Below are positions 20,717 through 29,431 of a stretch of DNA of 64,000 nt, one piece after another (position 1 is the first letter of the stretch; every line of letters starts with the position of its first letter). This stretch comes from Pseudomonas sp. FP198. Its GTDB lineage: Bacteria > Pseudomonadota > Gammaproteobacteria > Pseudomonadales > Pseudomonadaceae. The notes beneath the pieces were generated by a model that made no database searches, was not told where the DNA came from, and saw only the letters and a program-made list of their open reading frames with translations. The translations under genes and the position numbers were made by a program. The stretch covers positions 248,001 to 312,000 of the forward strand of contig NZ_CP117452.1 in assembly GCF_030687895.1 (NCBI RefSeq), read 5' to 3'.

Positions 20717-21133
20717 GTGAAAGCGTGGATCATGTTGATGCTGGCCCTGTCGTTGCCTATGGCGGCGATGGCCGAAGAAGCCAAGGAAGCCAAGGAAGGC
20801 GAGGCGCCGAAGGTCAGTTACATCACGCTCAGCCCGCCATTCGTGGGCAATTATGGCCTGGACGGAACGACCAAGCTGAAGGTCTACAAGGCCGACGTTG
20901 CCCTGCGCGTGACCGGTGACGCCGCCGCTGCGGCGGTGAAGGCTAACGAGCCGTTGATTCGCAATCAGTTGGTGGCGCTGTTTGCCCAGCAGACGACCGA
21001 AACCATGAACAACCTTGAAGCCAAGGAAAAGCTGCGGCAGGAAGCGTTGAAGCAGACCCAGCAGGTGATGAACGACGAGACGGGCAAGCCGATGGTGGAT
21101 GATCTGTTGTTCAACAACCTGATCATTCAGTAG
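20717..21133 (+). CDS. FliL-like periplasmic/membrane-anchored protein
   Basis: A 138-residue protein starting at GTG 20717, chosen for GAGGAG nine bases upstream and because it puts a hydrophobic segment (AWIMLMLALSLPMAAMA) at the N-terminus. After an acidic, Lys/Glu-rich linker comes a FliL-type domain: YITLSPPFVGNYG, LKVYKADVALRVTGD and EPLIRNQLVALFAQQ. FliL proteins bind the flagellar stator, but there is no flagellar gene here and the segment looks more like a signal peptide than a lasting anchor. It is probably a FliL paralogue with another role. Confidence 0.8.
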   Translation: MKAWIMLMLALSLPMAAMAEEAKEAKEGEAPKVSYITLSPPFVGNYGLDGTTKLKVYKADVALRVTGDAAAAAVKANEPLIRNQLVALFAQQTTETMNNLEAKEKLRQEALKQTQQVMNDETGKPMVDDLLFNNLIIQ

Positions 21134-21152
21134 GTTTGTCCGGGCGGGCCCC

Positions 21153-21227
21153 TTCGCGAGCAGGCTCGCTCCCACAGAGGATTGGCGTTGTGCACAAGAT
21201 TTCCGTGGGAGCGAGCCTGCTCGCGAA
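21153..21227. repeat. Inverted REP pair
   Basis: TTCGCGAGCAGGCTCGCTCC at 21153 and its inverted copy ending GCCTGCTCGCGAA at 21227, about 28 bases apart, between two convergent genes. Confidence 0.85.
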
Positions 21228-21252
21228 AACGGCCGACAGGACACCGCATTGG

Positions 21253-21705
21253 TCAGGATTTCAACGCAATGACCGCAGCCCACTGCTCGGCTGTCACCGG
21301 CATCACCGACAGTCGCGAGCCTTTTTGCACCAGCGGCATTTCGGCCAGGGCGGCCTGCTGTTTTAGGTAGTCGAGCTTCAGCACCCGTGGGAATGTCTCG
21401 ACATGGGCAACGTCGAGGGCGGTCCAGGGGTTTTTTTCCGGGCTGGCCTTGGCGTCGAAGTAATGACTGTCAGGTTCCAGGGCCGTTGGGTCGGGATAGG
21501 CGGCCTTGACGATTTTGCCAATTCCGGCAATGCCTGGCTCCGGGCAGCTGGAGTGATAGAAGAAAAATGAGTCGCCTACCGCCATGGCCCGCAGGAAATT
21601 GCGCGCCTGGTAGTTGCGAACCCCGTCCCAGCGCGCTTGGCCGAGCTTTTCCAGGCCCTGGATGGACAGTTCGTCGGGCTCGGATTTCATCAGCCAGTAG
21701 GCCAT
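21253..21705 (-). CDS. EVE-domain protein
   Basis: A 150-residue single-domain EVE/PUA-like protein from ATG 21705, preceded by AGGAG eight bases upstream. Family hallmarks are MAYWLMKSEPDE at the N-terminus, WDGVRNYQARNFLRAM and GDSFFFYHSS. The fold binds modified bases in RNA or DNA; no enzymatic function is known for the stand-alone bacterial form. It lies beside the small membrane protein and the folate enzyme, as in other pseudomonads. Confidence 0.92.
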   Translation of the reverse strand: MAYWLMKSEPDELSIQGLEKLGQARWDGVRNYQARNFLRAMAVGDSFFFYHSSCPEPGIAGIGKIVKAAYPDPTALEPDSHYFDAKASPEKNPWTALDVAHVETFPRVLKLDYLKQQAALAEMPLVQKGSRLSVMPVTAEQWAAVIALKS

Positions 21706-21900
21706 GATTTCTACTCCTGGGTGGTGGCGATAAAAAGGTTCAGCGATTTTATGACAAACCGACAGTCGGTTGACGCCAGCATTTGCGTGTCGGTTCACGT
21801 TGCCGCAAAATGCCGGCCTTCCAAGCTTGACGCTGCTGCACGGCCAGATAAGAAAACCGCTGCTGTCATCGTGTGTGATGTGCCTTGAGGGGGGCAATCG

Positions 21901-22047
21901 ATGAAACGCAAACCGGATTTGTTGTGGGTCCTGGTCATTCTGTTCGGCCTGGGTGTTGTCACCACGGGTTACGCCCAGAGCTTATGGGCCAACAAAAATG
22001 ATGCACCGATGGAAATCACCCAGCCCGCGCCGGCACTCAAGCGCTGA
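21901..22047 (+). CDS. Small membrane protein of 48 residues
   Basis: A short open frame with ATG 21901, preceded by GAGGGGG. The product has a basic N-terminus (MKRKPD), one hydrophobic span (LLWVLVILFGLGVVTTGYA) and a polar, Pro-rich tail ending APALKR. This charge pattern and the clean start and stop support a real single-pass or secreted peptide. It lies between the EVE gene and the folate cyclo-ligase and ends 12 bases before a stem-loop. The function is unknown. Confidence 0.7.
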   Translation: MKRKPDLLWVLVILFGLGVVTTGYAQSLWANKNDAPMEITQPAPALKR

Positions 22048-22058
22048 GCCGTCTTCTG

Positions 22059-22080
22059 GACGCCGCTGTTTCGCGGCGTC
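22059..22080. terminator. Stem-loop between two convergent 3' ends
   Basis: GACGCCGC and GCGGCGTC arms with a 6-base loop, lying between the 48-residue ORF and the folate enzyme and touching the latter's stop codon. There is no clear T run, so termination is inferred from position. Confidence 0.6.
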
Positions 22081-22685
22081 TAGCTCGCCAGATACCAACG
22101 CCTGTCACTGACCGTTCCCTGTAACGGTACATCCCAGCTTGCCTGCGCCAATCGTTCGACCTTCTGACACTCATGGGCCAGGCCCAGCAGCGTCGGCTTG
22201 CGCCATTGTTTGCGTCGCGACAGATACGCCAGGCTGCGGTCATAGAAGCCGCCGCCCATGCCCAGGCGTCCGCCGGCATCGTCAAACCCCACCAACGGCA
22301 GCAATACCAGGTCCAATGTCCAGACTTTGCGCTGCCGGGCGATATTCTTGCGTGGTTCCGGGATGCGGAAACGATTAGGGCGCATTTTTTCGCCAGGATG
22401 GATCCGCTGGAACACCATCCTGGTCTGCGGCCAGGGACTGAGCACCGGCAGGTAAGTCGCCTTGCCCCGACGTTGGGCGGCGCGCAGCAGTAGGCGTGGG
22501 TCGATTTCACCGTCGTTGGGCAGGTACAGGGCGATGTGTCTTGCGCGGCGAAACAGCGGATGCTGTGCCAGTTGCCGATAAAGCCCGTCGGCGGCTTGCC
22601 GTTGCTGGGCCGGGGTCAGGGCACGACGGGCCTGGCGTAGCAGGCGGCGAAGTTGTGGGCGGGTCGGCAGCGCAGGTTCGGTCAT
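22080..22685 (-). CDS. 5-formyltetrahydrofolate cyclo-ligase
   Basis: Converts 5-formyl-THF to 5,10-methenyl-THF with ATP, in folate one-carbon recycling; 201 residues from ATG 22685. It has the basic N-terminus RPQLRRLLRQARRAL and the nucleotide-binding GGRLGMGGGFYDR motif, and the EKMRPNRFRIPEP segment is also typical. It lies directly downstream of 6S RNA, the ygfA position found across gamma-proteobacteria, and is probably cotranscribed with it. E. coli names are ygfA or fau. Confidence 0.94.
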   Translation of the reverse strand: MTEPALPTRPQLRRLLRQARRALTPAQQRQAADGLYRQLAQHPLFRRARHIALYLPNDGEIDPRLLLRAAQRRGKATYLPVLSPWPQTRMVFQRIHPGEKMRPNRFRIPEPRKNIARQRKVWTLDLVLLPLVGFDDAGGRLGMGGGFYDRSLAYLSRRKQWRKPTLLGLAHECQKVERLAQASWDVPLQGTVSDRRWYLAS

Positions 22686-22803
22686 ATCGATGCTTCGCGA
22701 GACGGTGACATCGGCACAGCGTAACCGCAAACGGCGGGACCAGAAAACGCCAAACGCCAGAAACGACAATGCCAGTCGTGCTGACTGGCATTGTTTCAAG
22801 AAT

Positions 22804-22984
22804 CAGGCTCCCCGGATGAACCGCTGTCGGCTTAGCCCTTGAACCCGAAAGTTCAAGGTGGAAGTTGCAGGAGGCGTTAAGGCTTTCCGTCAAGCGGACA
22901 TGCACACCGGCCCCAACGTGCAACCCCCGTGGTTGTGCGTATCGGCTCAGGGACATCACCAACTGGCAAGCACCCCAGGGAGTG
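22804..22984 (-). ncRNA. ssrS: 6S RNA
   Basis: Regulatory RNA that mimics an open promoter and binds sigma70 RNA polymerase in stationary phase. On the minus strand the region starts near CTCCCTGGGG and ends CCGGGGAGCC, which pair to close the long hairpin. The central part, containing GTTGCACGTTGGGGCCGGTG and TCAAGGGCTAAGCCGACAGC, resembles pseudomonad 6S RNA as I recall it. A -10 box TATACT at 22995-22990 would start transcription near 22983. The position between zapA and the 5-formyl-THF cyclo-ligase gene is the conserved one. The ends are approximate. Confidence 0.9.
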
Positions 22985-23014
22985 ACGCAAGTATACCCCA
23001 GGCTGCCTCGCGAA

Positions 23015-23332
23015 TCAGCCCTTGCTGACGTCCGGATCGGTAGCCAGTACCAGATCCACCCGATCGAGCAGGTCGCGGACCTGTTCGCGGGTCGAGCCGC
23101 TGACCTGTACGTCTGGCGTATCCTGGCGGTGGAGCAGGTCGTGGGTGATGTTCAAGGCGGCCATCACGGCGATGCGATCGGCGCCGATGACTTTGCCGCT
23201 GCTGCGGATCTCGCGCATCTTGCCGTCCAGGTAACGGGCGGCGCTCACCAGGTTGCTGCGCTCTTCCTGGGGGCAGATGATCGAATACTCTTTATCGAGG
23301 ATCTGCACGGTAACGCTATTGCTTGAACTCAT
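23015..23332 (-). CDS. zapA: Cell division protein ZapA
   Basis: Small cytoplasmic protein (105 residues) that crosslinks FtsZ filaments at midcell. The N-terminal SNSVTVQILDKEYSIICP strand region and the GADRIAVMAALNITHDLL helix match the family, followed by a C-terminal coiled coil. Its ATG overlaps the stop of the upstream coiled-coil gene by 4 bases. 6S RNA follows directly downstream. Confidence 0.94.
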   Translation of the reverse strand: MSSSNSVTVQILDKEYSIICPQEERSNLVSAARYLDGKMREIRSSGKVIGADRIAVMAALNITHDLLHRQDTPDVQVSGSTREQVRDLLDRVDLVLATDPDVSKG

Positions 23333-23538
23333 GAGTCTTGCTCCAGGGCCTTGAGGCGCGAAATCATCGATTCGACCTTACGCCGGGCGATTTCGTTTTT
23401 TTCAATGAGGTGCGCGCGTTCCTCGCGCCAGGTTTTTTCCTGAGCTAATAGGAGTCCGTTTTGGCTCTTAAGTTGCTCGACCCGGTCAATTAGCAGCTCG
23501 AGTCTGGCCATCAGCGCTTGCAGGTCGGTGTCTTCCAT
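23329..23538 (-). CDS. ZapB-like short coiled-coil protein (TIGR02449 type)
   Basis: A 69-residue protein, nearly all heptad coiled coil (LMARLELLIDRVEQLKSQNG onwards), from ATG 23538. The frame is open up to 23643, but that extension is not coiled-coil and has no ribosome-binding site advantage. It overlaps zapA by 4 bases and is probably translated with it. By analogy with ZapB it may act in the division ring; that is inferred from shape and context only. Confidence 0.8.
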   Translation of the reverse strand: MEDTDLQALMARLELLIDRVEQLKSQNGLLLAQEKTWREERAHLIEKNEIARRKVESMISRLKALEQDS

Positions 23539-23668
23539 TGTGTCCACTGAAGAATGTGTCTGATGGAGGGATTTGGGTCGCACAGCCTTTAATGGTCTTG
23601 GCGAGTCTGTCGATGTAGGATACAAGGCCTCCATTCTAGACATAGCGCCGTCTGGCGCCTAGCTGCCC

Positions 23669-24223
23669 ATGCCCATTCAGAATTCTCCGTACCAAGCCTT
23701 TGCCACCCTGCTGAGCACCAGCGGCCACCCTGTCTCGCCCGCCGAACTGCATGGCCTGCTGCTCGGCCGCAGCTGTGCCGGCGCTGGTTTTGATGCTGAC
23801 GGCTGGTTGGCCGACGCCGCCGAACTGCTTGAAGGCGAGCCGGCGGACAACGTGCGCAACGCGCTCATCGGCCTGCAGGAAATGGTCAAGGGTGAATTGA
23901 CCAGTGATGACATGACCGTCGTCCTGCTGCTGCCCACCGATGACGCGCCATTGGCTGAACGCGCCGCTGCGCTGGGTCAGTGGTGCCAGGGTTTCCTGGC
24001 AGGCTTCGGCCTGACCCGCCGCGAATACGCCTTGAGCGATGAAGCCAAGGAAGTGTTGCAAGACCTGGCGGCCATCTCCCAGGTGCAGGACGCCCTGGAA
24101 GAATCCGACGACGGCGAGAGCGACTACATGGAAGTGATGGAGTACCTGCGGGTCGCGCCGTTGCTGCTGTTTACCGAGACCAGGAAAACCGATGCAGCGG
24201 CGCCCAAGCCGTCCTTGCATTAA
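23669..24223 (+). CDS. ygfB: YgfB family protein (UPF0149)
   Basis: A 184-residue cytoplasmic helical protein with the family start [33 protein letters not shown] and [11 protein letters not shown]. In P. aeruginosa the homologue beside pepP is reported to influence beta-lactam tolerance through the AlpA-AmpDh3 route; whether this holds here is unknown. It is divergent from the zapA operon and leads a run of four same-strand genes, with pepP 25 bases downstream. Confidence 0.93.
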   Translation: MPIQNSPYQAFATLLSTSGHPVSPAELHGLLLGRSCAGAGFDADGWLADAAELLEGEPADNVRNALIGLQEMVKGELTSDDMTVVLLLPTDDAPLAERAAALGQWCQGFLAGFGLTRREYALSDEAKEVLQDLAAISQVQDALEESDDGESDYMEVMEYLRVAPLLLFTETRKTDAAAPKPSLH

Positions 24224-24248
24224 TTTTTAGAGGGAACACCGTCTGCCC

Positions 24249-25583
24249 ATGATTCATATCCCGAAGTCGGAATACAGTCGTCGCCGCAAGGCCTTGATGG
24301 CGCAGATGGAACCCAACAGCATCGCAATCCTGCCCGCCGCCGCCGTTGCGATCCGCAACCGCGACGTCGAGCACGTCTATCGCCAGGACAGCGATTTCCA
24401 GTACCTCAGCGGCTTCCCCGAGCCGCAAGCGGTGCTGGTGCTGATGCCCGGTCGCGCTCACGGCGAGTACATCCTGTTTTGCCGCGAGCGCAACGCCGAA
24501 CGTGAACTGTGGGATGGCTTGCGCGCCGGCCAGGAAGGGGCGATCCGGGACTACGGCGCCGACGACGCGTTTCCCATCACCGACATCGACGACATCCTGC
24601 CGGGCCTGATCGAAGGTCGCGACCGGGTCTATTCGGCCATGGGCAGCAACCCCGAATTCGACCGGCACCTGATGGAGTGGATCAACGTGATTCGTTCCAA
24701 GGCCCACCTTGGTGCCCAGCCGCCGAACGAGTTTGTTGCCCTGGATCACCTGCTGCACGATATGCGCCTGTATAAATCGGCGGCGGAAGTGAAAGTAATG
24801 CGCGAAGCGGCGCGGATTTCCGCCCAGGCGCACATCCGCGCCATGCAAGCGGCACGCCCCGGGCTTTACGAATACAGCCTGGAAGCCGAACTCGACTACG
24901 AATTCCGCAAGGGCGGCGCAAAGATGCCGGCCTATGGTTCCATCGTCGCGGCGGGGCGCAACAGCTGCATCCTGCATTACCAGCAGAACGACGCGCCGCT
25001 CAAGGATGGCGACCTGGTGCTGATCGACGCCGGTTGTGAAATTGACTGCTACGCCAGCGATATCACCCGTACCTGGCCGGTCAGCGGCAAGTTTTCGCCC
25101 GAGCAGAAGGCGATCTATGAAGTCGTGCTGGCGGCCCAGGAAGCGGCGTTCGCTGAAATTGGCCCGAACAAGCATTGGAACCAGGCCCATGAAGCTACGG
25201 TCCGGGTCATTACCGAGGGGCTGGTGCGTCTCGGGCTGCTGGAAGGCGAGGTGGACCAGTTGATCGCCAGCGAAGCCTACCGGGCGTTCTACATGCACCG
25301 TGCCGGTCACTGGCTGGGCATGGACGTGCACGACGTCGGTGAGTATCGGGTCGGTGGCGAATGGCGCGTGTTGGAGGTTGGCATGGCCTTGACCGTGGAG
25401 CCGGGCATCTACATTGCCCCGGACAATCGCAGCGTAGCGAAGAAATGGCGCGGCATTGGCGTGCGCATCGAGGATGACGTGGTGGTGACCAAGACCGGTT
25501 GTGAAATCCTGACCCGCGGCGTGCCGAAAACGGTCGCCGAAATCGAGGCCCTGATGGCCGCCGCACGGACTCAAGCGGCATGA
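24249..25583 (+). CDS. pepP: Xaa-Pro aminopeptidase P
   Basis: Cytoplasmic di-manganese peptidase that removes the N-terminal residue next to proline, 444 residues. The pita-bread ligands are present: Asp in LIDAGCEID, Asp in SDITRTWPV, His in RAGHWLGMDVHD, Glu in VEPGIYI and Glu in GVRIEDD. Its stop overlaps the ubiH start by 4 bases, an arrangement shared with many gamma-proteobacteria. Confidence 0.96.
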   Translation: MIHIPKSEYSRRRKALMAQMEPNSIAILPAAAVAIRNRDVEHVYRQDSDFQYLSGFPEPQAVLVLMPGRAHGEYILFCRERNAERELWDGLRAGQEGAIRDYGADDAFPITDIDDILPGLIEGRDRVYSAMGSNPEFDRHLMEWINVIRSKAHLGAQPPNEFVALDHLLHDMRLYKSAAEVKVMREAARISAQAHIRAMQAARPGLYEYSLEAELDYEFRKGGAKMPAYGSIVAAGRNSCILHYQQNDAPLKDGDLVLIDAGCEIDCYASDITRTWPVSGKFSPEQKAIYEVVLAAQEAAFAEIGPNKHWNQAHEATVRVITEGLVRLGLLEGEVDQLIASEAYRAFYMHRAGHWLGMDVHDVGEYRVGGEWRVLEVGMALTVEPGIYIAPDNRSVAKKWRGIGVRIEDDVVVTKTGCEILTRGVPKTVAEIEALMAAARTQAA

Positions 25584-26767
25584 GCCGGGTCAACGTGGCG
25601 ATCATTGGTGGCGGCCTGGTCGGCGCGAGCCTGGCGCTCGCCTTGCAGGCAGGCGCCAAGGCCAGGGGTTGGAAGATCATGCTGATCGAACCCTTCGCCC
25701 CCGGCGACACCTGGCAGCCGAGCTATGACGCGCGCTCATCGGCGCTTTCCTTCGGCGCGCGGCAAATCTATCAGCGCCTGGGCCTCTGGCAGGAAATTTC
25801 CCGCCGCGCAGAACCGATCAAACAGATTCATGTTTCCGACCGCGGACGGTTTTCCACCGCGCGGTTGTCCGCCATGGAGGAGGGCGTGCCGGCCCTCGGC
25901 TACGTGGTGGAAAACGCCTGGCTCGGCCAGTGCCTGTGGCAGGGGCTGGACAAAGACGTGGTCAGCTGGCGTTGCCCGGCGCAAGTCACCCGGATGGAGC
26001 CACTGGTCGCTGGTTATCGTTTGACGCTGGATGACGAAACCACGCTGGAATGCGACCTCGCCGTACTGGCCGACGGTGGACGCTCCGGATTGCGTGAGCA
26101 GTTGGGCGTCGGTGTGCGCAATCGCCCTTACGACCAGAGCGCGTTGATTGCCAACGTCACACCCAGCGAAGCCCACAATGGCATGGCTTTCGAACGCTTT
26201 ACCGACGACGGTCCGATGGCCTTGTTGCCGCTGCCGGAAAATCGTTGTGCATTGGTCTGGACTCGCCAGGGCATGGATGCGCAACGGCTGGCGGCCCTCG
26301 ATGAGCGCAGTTTCCTCAGTGAGTTGCAGAGTGTGTTCGGCTACCGCCTGGGCACGTTGAAGCAGGTGGGCGCGCGACACCTTTATCCGCTGGCGTTGGT
26401 GGAAGCCGAAGAGCAGGTACGTCCGCACCTGGCAATCCTCGGCAATGCTGCCCATAGCCTGCATCCGATTGCGGGGCAGGGTTTCAACCTGTCCTTGCGT
26501 GACGCGCACGCACTGGCCGATGCATTGCTCGGGAGCGACAGCACGCCCGGCGACTTCTCTGTATTGCAAGCCTATCGCGAGCGCCAGCGGATGGACCAGG
26601 CCCTGACCGTTGGCTTCTCCGACCAGGTCACGCGGCTGTTCAGCTGTGATCTGCCGCTGGTATCCGTGGGCCGCAATCTGGGCCTCCTGGGCCTTGACCT
26701 GCTGCCCCCAGCCAAGCGCTGGTTCGCTCGCCAGGCCATGGGATTGGGGACTCGCCCCGATGCTTGA
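25580..26767 (+). CDS. ubiH: Ubiquinone biosynthesis FAD monooxygenase UbiH
   Basis: Hydroxylates the quinone ring (2-octaprenyl-6-methoxyphenol hydroxylase), 395 residues, peripheral to the inner membrane. It has the N-terminal FAD fold VNVAIIGGGLVGASLALAL, the middle motif LAVLADGGRSGLREQLG, and ILGNAAHSLHPIAGQGFNLS, which binds FAD ribityl. ATG 25580 overlaps the pepP stop. A paralogue follows after 55 bases; in P. aeruginosa the equivalent pair has been assigned UbiH and UbiI functions. Confidence 0.93.
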   Translation: MSRVNVAIIGGGLVGASLALALQAGAKARGWKIMLIEPFAPGDTWQPSYDARSSALSFGARQIYQRLGLWQEISRRAEPIKQIHVSDRGRFSTARLSAMEEGVPALGYVVENAWLGQCLWQGLDKDVVSWRCPAQVTRMEPLVAGYRLTLDDETTLECDLAVLADGGRSGLREQLGVGVRNRPYDQSALIANVTPSEAHNGMAFERFTDDGPMALLPLPENRCALVWTRQGMDAQRLAALDERSFLSELQSVFGYRLGTLKQVGARHLYPLALVEAEEQVRPHLAILGNAAHSLHPIAGQGFNLSLRDAHALADALLGSDSTPGDFSVLQAYRERQRMDQALTVGFSDQVTRLFSCDLPLVSVGRNLGLLGLDLLPPAKRWFARQAMGLGTRPDA

Positions 26768-26822
26768 TACGGCTCATTCCTTTCACCGGCGGCTCATGTC
26801 GCCAGCAGCACAGGCTTAAAGC

Positions 26823-28046
26823 ATGGAATTGCGCGCAGATCTGTTGATTGTCGGTGCCGGCATGGTCGGCAGCGCCCTGGCGCTCGCGTTGCAGGGCAGC
26901 GGCTTGCAGGTGTTGTTGCTCGACGGCAGCCCGCTGAGCGTCAAGCCCTTTGATTCCCAGGCAGCGTTCGAACCCCGGGTCAGCGCCCTGTCGGCGGCCA
27001 GCCAGCGGATTCTCGATCGTCTGGGCGTCTGGGACGGTATCGTCGCCCGACGCACCAGTCCTTACACCGACATGCACGTCTGGGACGGTAGCGGCACGGG
27101 GCAGATTCATTTTTCCGCCGCCAGCCTGCATGCCGAAGTGCTTGGCCACATCGTCGAGAACCGCGTCGTTCAGGATGCCCTGCTGGACCGGTTGCATGAC
27201 TGCGACCTGGGCCTGCTGGCCAATGCGCGCCTGGAGCAGATGCGCCGCTCCGGCGACGACTGGCTGCTGACCCTGGCTGACGGGCGCACCTTGCGCGCGC
27301 CACTGGTGATTGCCGCCGACGGGGCGAACTCCGCCGTGCGCCGCCTGACGGGGATCGCCACTCGCGAGTGGGACTACCTGCATCACGCGATCGTCACCAG
27401 CGTGCGTAGCGCCGGAGCTCATCGCCAGACCGCATGGCAACGCTTCACCGACAACGGTCCGCTGGCCTTCCTGCCACTGGCGCGCGACGGCCAGCAGGAC
27501 TGGTGCTCGATCGTCTGGTCGACCACGCCTGGCGAAGCGCAGCGCTTGATGACACTGGATGACGACGCTTTCTGCGCCGAACTGGAGCGGGCTTTCGAGG
27601 GCCGACTGGGCGCGGTGCTCGGCGCCGATCCTCGCGTCTGCGTACCGCTGCGCCAACGCCACGCCAAGCGTTACGTGGCCGAAGGGCTGGCGCTGATCGG
27701 CGATGCGGCGCACACCATCCATCCCCTGGCCGGGCAGGGCGTCAACCTGGGATTCCTGGATGCCGCGGTGTTGGCCGAGGTGCTGTTGCAGTCCGCCGAG
27801 CGTGGCGAGCGGTTGGCCGACCTCAAGGTGTTGAGCCGCTACGAGCGGCGGCGCATGCCCCATAACCTGGCGCTGATGGCGGCGATGGAAGGCTTCGAGC
27901 GGCTGTTCCAGGCCGATCCCCTGCCGGTGCGCTGGTTGCGTAATACCGGTCTGAAGCTGGTAGATCGCATGCCGGAGGCCAAGGCGCTGTTCGTCCGCGA
28001 GGCGTTGGGGCTGACCGGGGACTTGCCGGACCTGGCCAAGGTCTGA
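26823..28046 (+). CDS. ubiI: Ubiquinone biosynthesis FAD monooxygenase, UbiI-like
   Basis: A 407-residue paralogue of UbiH with FAD motifs ADLLIVGAGMVGSALALAL, LVIAADGANSAVRRL and ALIGDAAHTIHPLAGQGVNL. UbiH, UbiI and UbiF hydroxylate different ring positions and cannot be told apart with certainty by eye. The assignment to UbiI rests on synteny with P. aeruginosa, where the second gene of the pair carries that role and Coq7 replaces UbiF. Confidence 0.8.
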   Translation: MELRADLLIVGAGMVGSALALALQGSGLQVLLLDGSPLSVKPFDSQAAFEPRVSALSAASQRILDRLGVWDGIVARRTSPYTDMHVWDGSGTGQIHFSAASLHAEVLGHIVENRVVQDALLDRLHDCDLGLLANARLEQMRRSGDDWLLTLADGRTLRAPLVIAADGANSAVRRLTGIATREWDYLHHAIVTSVRSAGAHRQTAWQRFTDNGPLAFLPLARDGQQDWCSIVWSTTPGEAQRLMTLDDDAFCAELERAFEGRLGAVLGADPRVCVPLRQRHAKRYVAEGLALIGDAAHTIHPLAGQGVNLGFLDAAVLAEVLLQSAERGERLADLKVLSRYERRRMPHNLALMAAMEGFERLFQADPLPVRWLRNTGLKLVDRMPEAKALFVREALGLTGDLPDLAKV

Positions 28047-28055
28047 GAAAGGCTT

Positions 28056-28120
28056 ATCGCGAGCAGGCTCGCTCGCACATTCGATCCAGTTGAGCCTGTG
28101 GGAGCGAGCCCGCTCGCGAT
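28056..28120. repeat. Inverted REP pair
   Basis: ATCGCGAGCAGGCTCGCTCG at 28056 and the inverted copy ending CCCGCTCGCGAT at 28120, with a short spacer. Both copies differ by single bases from the family core. Confidence 0.83.
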
Positions 28121-28248
28121 GAGGCCGGAACAGCCACCCCCATCCCATCTGTGCAACATTTGGAAACGTGTCTACCCACTGTTCGATTGTGGTGCTAAAT
28201 GTGAGTCCTTATCATTTGCGCTCTGTTCACAATCGAGAGACCGCTCCC

Positions 28249-29253
28249 ATGTCGGCTACCAAACGCCTGCTGTCCGCCCTCGCACTGACCCTGATCGGCA
28301 CTTCCGTCGCCCAGGCTGCCGATGAGGTGGTGGTCTATTCGTCGCGCATCGATGAGCTGATCAAACCGGTTTTCGATGCCTATACCAAGAAAACCGGCGT
28401 CGCGGTGAAGTTCATCACCGACAAGGAAGCGCCCTTGATGCAGCGGATCAAGGCCGAAGACAAAAATGCCACCGCCGACCTGCTGCTGACCGTCGACGCC
28501 GGCAACCTCTGGCAAGCCGAGCAGATGGGCATTCTGCAGCCGTTCACCTCGCCGGTAATCGATGCCAACATTCCCCCTCAGTATCGGGCGTCGTCCCACG
28601 CCTGGACCGGCCTGAGCCTGCGTGCGCGGACCATTGCCTACTCGACTGACCGGGTCAAACCGGGTGAGCTGACTACTTACGAAGCGCTGGCCGGCAAGGA
28701 ATGGGAAGGCCGCTTGTGCCTGCGGACCTCGAAAAAGGTCTACAACCAGTCGCTGACCGCGACCCTGATCGAAACCCATGGTGCTGAAAAAACCGAGGAG
28801 ATCCTCAAGGGCTGGGTCAGGAACCTGTCCACCGACGTATTCTCCGACGACACCGCGCTGCTTGAGGCGATCAATGCCGGCCAGTGCGACGTTGGCATCG
28901 TCAACACCTATTACTACGGCCGCCTGCACCAGCAGAAGCCAGACTTGAAGGTCAAGCTGTTCTGGCCGAACCAGGCGGACCGTGGCGTGCACATCAACCT
29001 CTCGGGTATCGGCCTGACCAAGCACGCGCCGCACCCGGAGGCCGCGAAAAAACTGGTGGAGTGGATGACCACGCCTGAAGCGCAAAGCATCTTCGCCGAC
29101 GTGAACCAGGAGTTCCCGGCCAATCCGAAAGTCCAGCCGTCCAAGGAAGTCGCCGCCTGGGGCCAGTTCAAGGCCGACACTCTGCCGGTCGAAGTCGCGG
29201 GCAAACGCCAGGCCGAAGCCATACGCCTGATGGATCGTGCCGGCTGGAACTGA
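28249..29253 (+). CDS. Ferric iron ABC transporter, periplasmic binding protein (FbpA/AfuA type)
   Basis: A 334-residue periplasmic Fe3+-binding protein from ATG 28249; the earlier in-frame start at 28168 would bury the signal peptide. The signal peptide is [20 protein letters not shown] with cleavage after AQA. The mature start [18 protein letters not shown] and the paired tyrosines in [11 protein letters not shown], the iron ligands of this family, are present. The permease gene follows 178 bases later across a REP pair. No ATPase gene is adjacent. A partial Fur-box match lies at 28197-28217. Confidence 0.9.
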   Translation: MSATKRLLSALALTLIGTSVAQAADEVVVYSSRIDELIKPVFDAYTKKTGVAVKFITDKEAPLMQRIKAEDKNATADLLLTVDAGNLWQAEQMGILQPFTSPVIDANIPPQYRASSHAWTGLSLRARTIAYSTDRVKPGELTTYEALAGKEWEGRLCLRTSKKVYNQSLTATLIETHGAEKTEEILKGWVRNLSTDVFSDDTALLEAINAGQCDVGIVNTYYYGRLHQQKPDLKVKLFWPNQADRGVHINLSGIGLTKHAPHPEAAKKLVEWMTTPEAQSIFADVNQEFPANPKVQPSKEVAAWGQFKADTLPVEVAGKRQAEAIRLMDRAGWN

Positions 29254-29273
29254 TTTCAGCTCATTGACGACCC

Positions 29274-29403
29274 GTGGCGAGGGAGCTTGCTCCCGCTGGG
29301 CTACGCAGTAGCCCCAAAATCCTGGATCATGCCCCGGCATATGGATCCTGGCAGATATCCCGGGAGGGCTTCGCCCTCCAGCGGGAGCAAGCTCCCTCGC
29401 CAC
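29274..29403. repeat. Inverted REP pair (REPIN), GTGGCGAGGGAGCTTGC type
   Basis: GTGGCGAGGGAGCTTGCTCC at 29274 and its inverted copy ending CTCCCTCGCCAC at 29403, 130 bases overall. It lies between the iron binding-protein gene and its permease gene and may affect differential stability of the two messages. Confidence 0.86.
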
Positions 29404-29431
29404 CTGACCGTTTGTCTTACGAGAGTTTTCC

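Noticed and set aside
24171..25574. Long minus-strand frame across pepP
   Set aside because: Shadow of pepP, low-complexity and His/Arg-rich in composition, with no conserved motif.
26640..28148. 502-codon minus-strand frame across ubiH and ubiI
   Set aside because: Shadow frame crossing two real genes and an intergenic REP pair.
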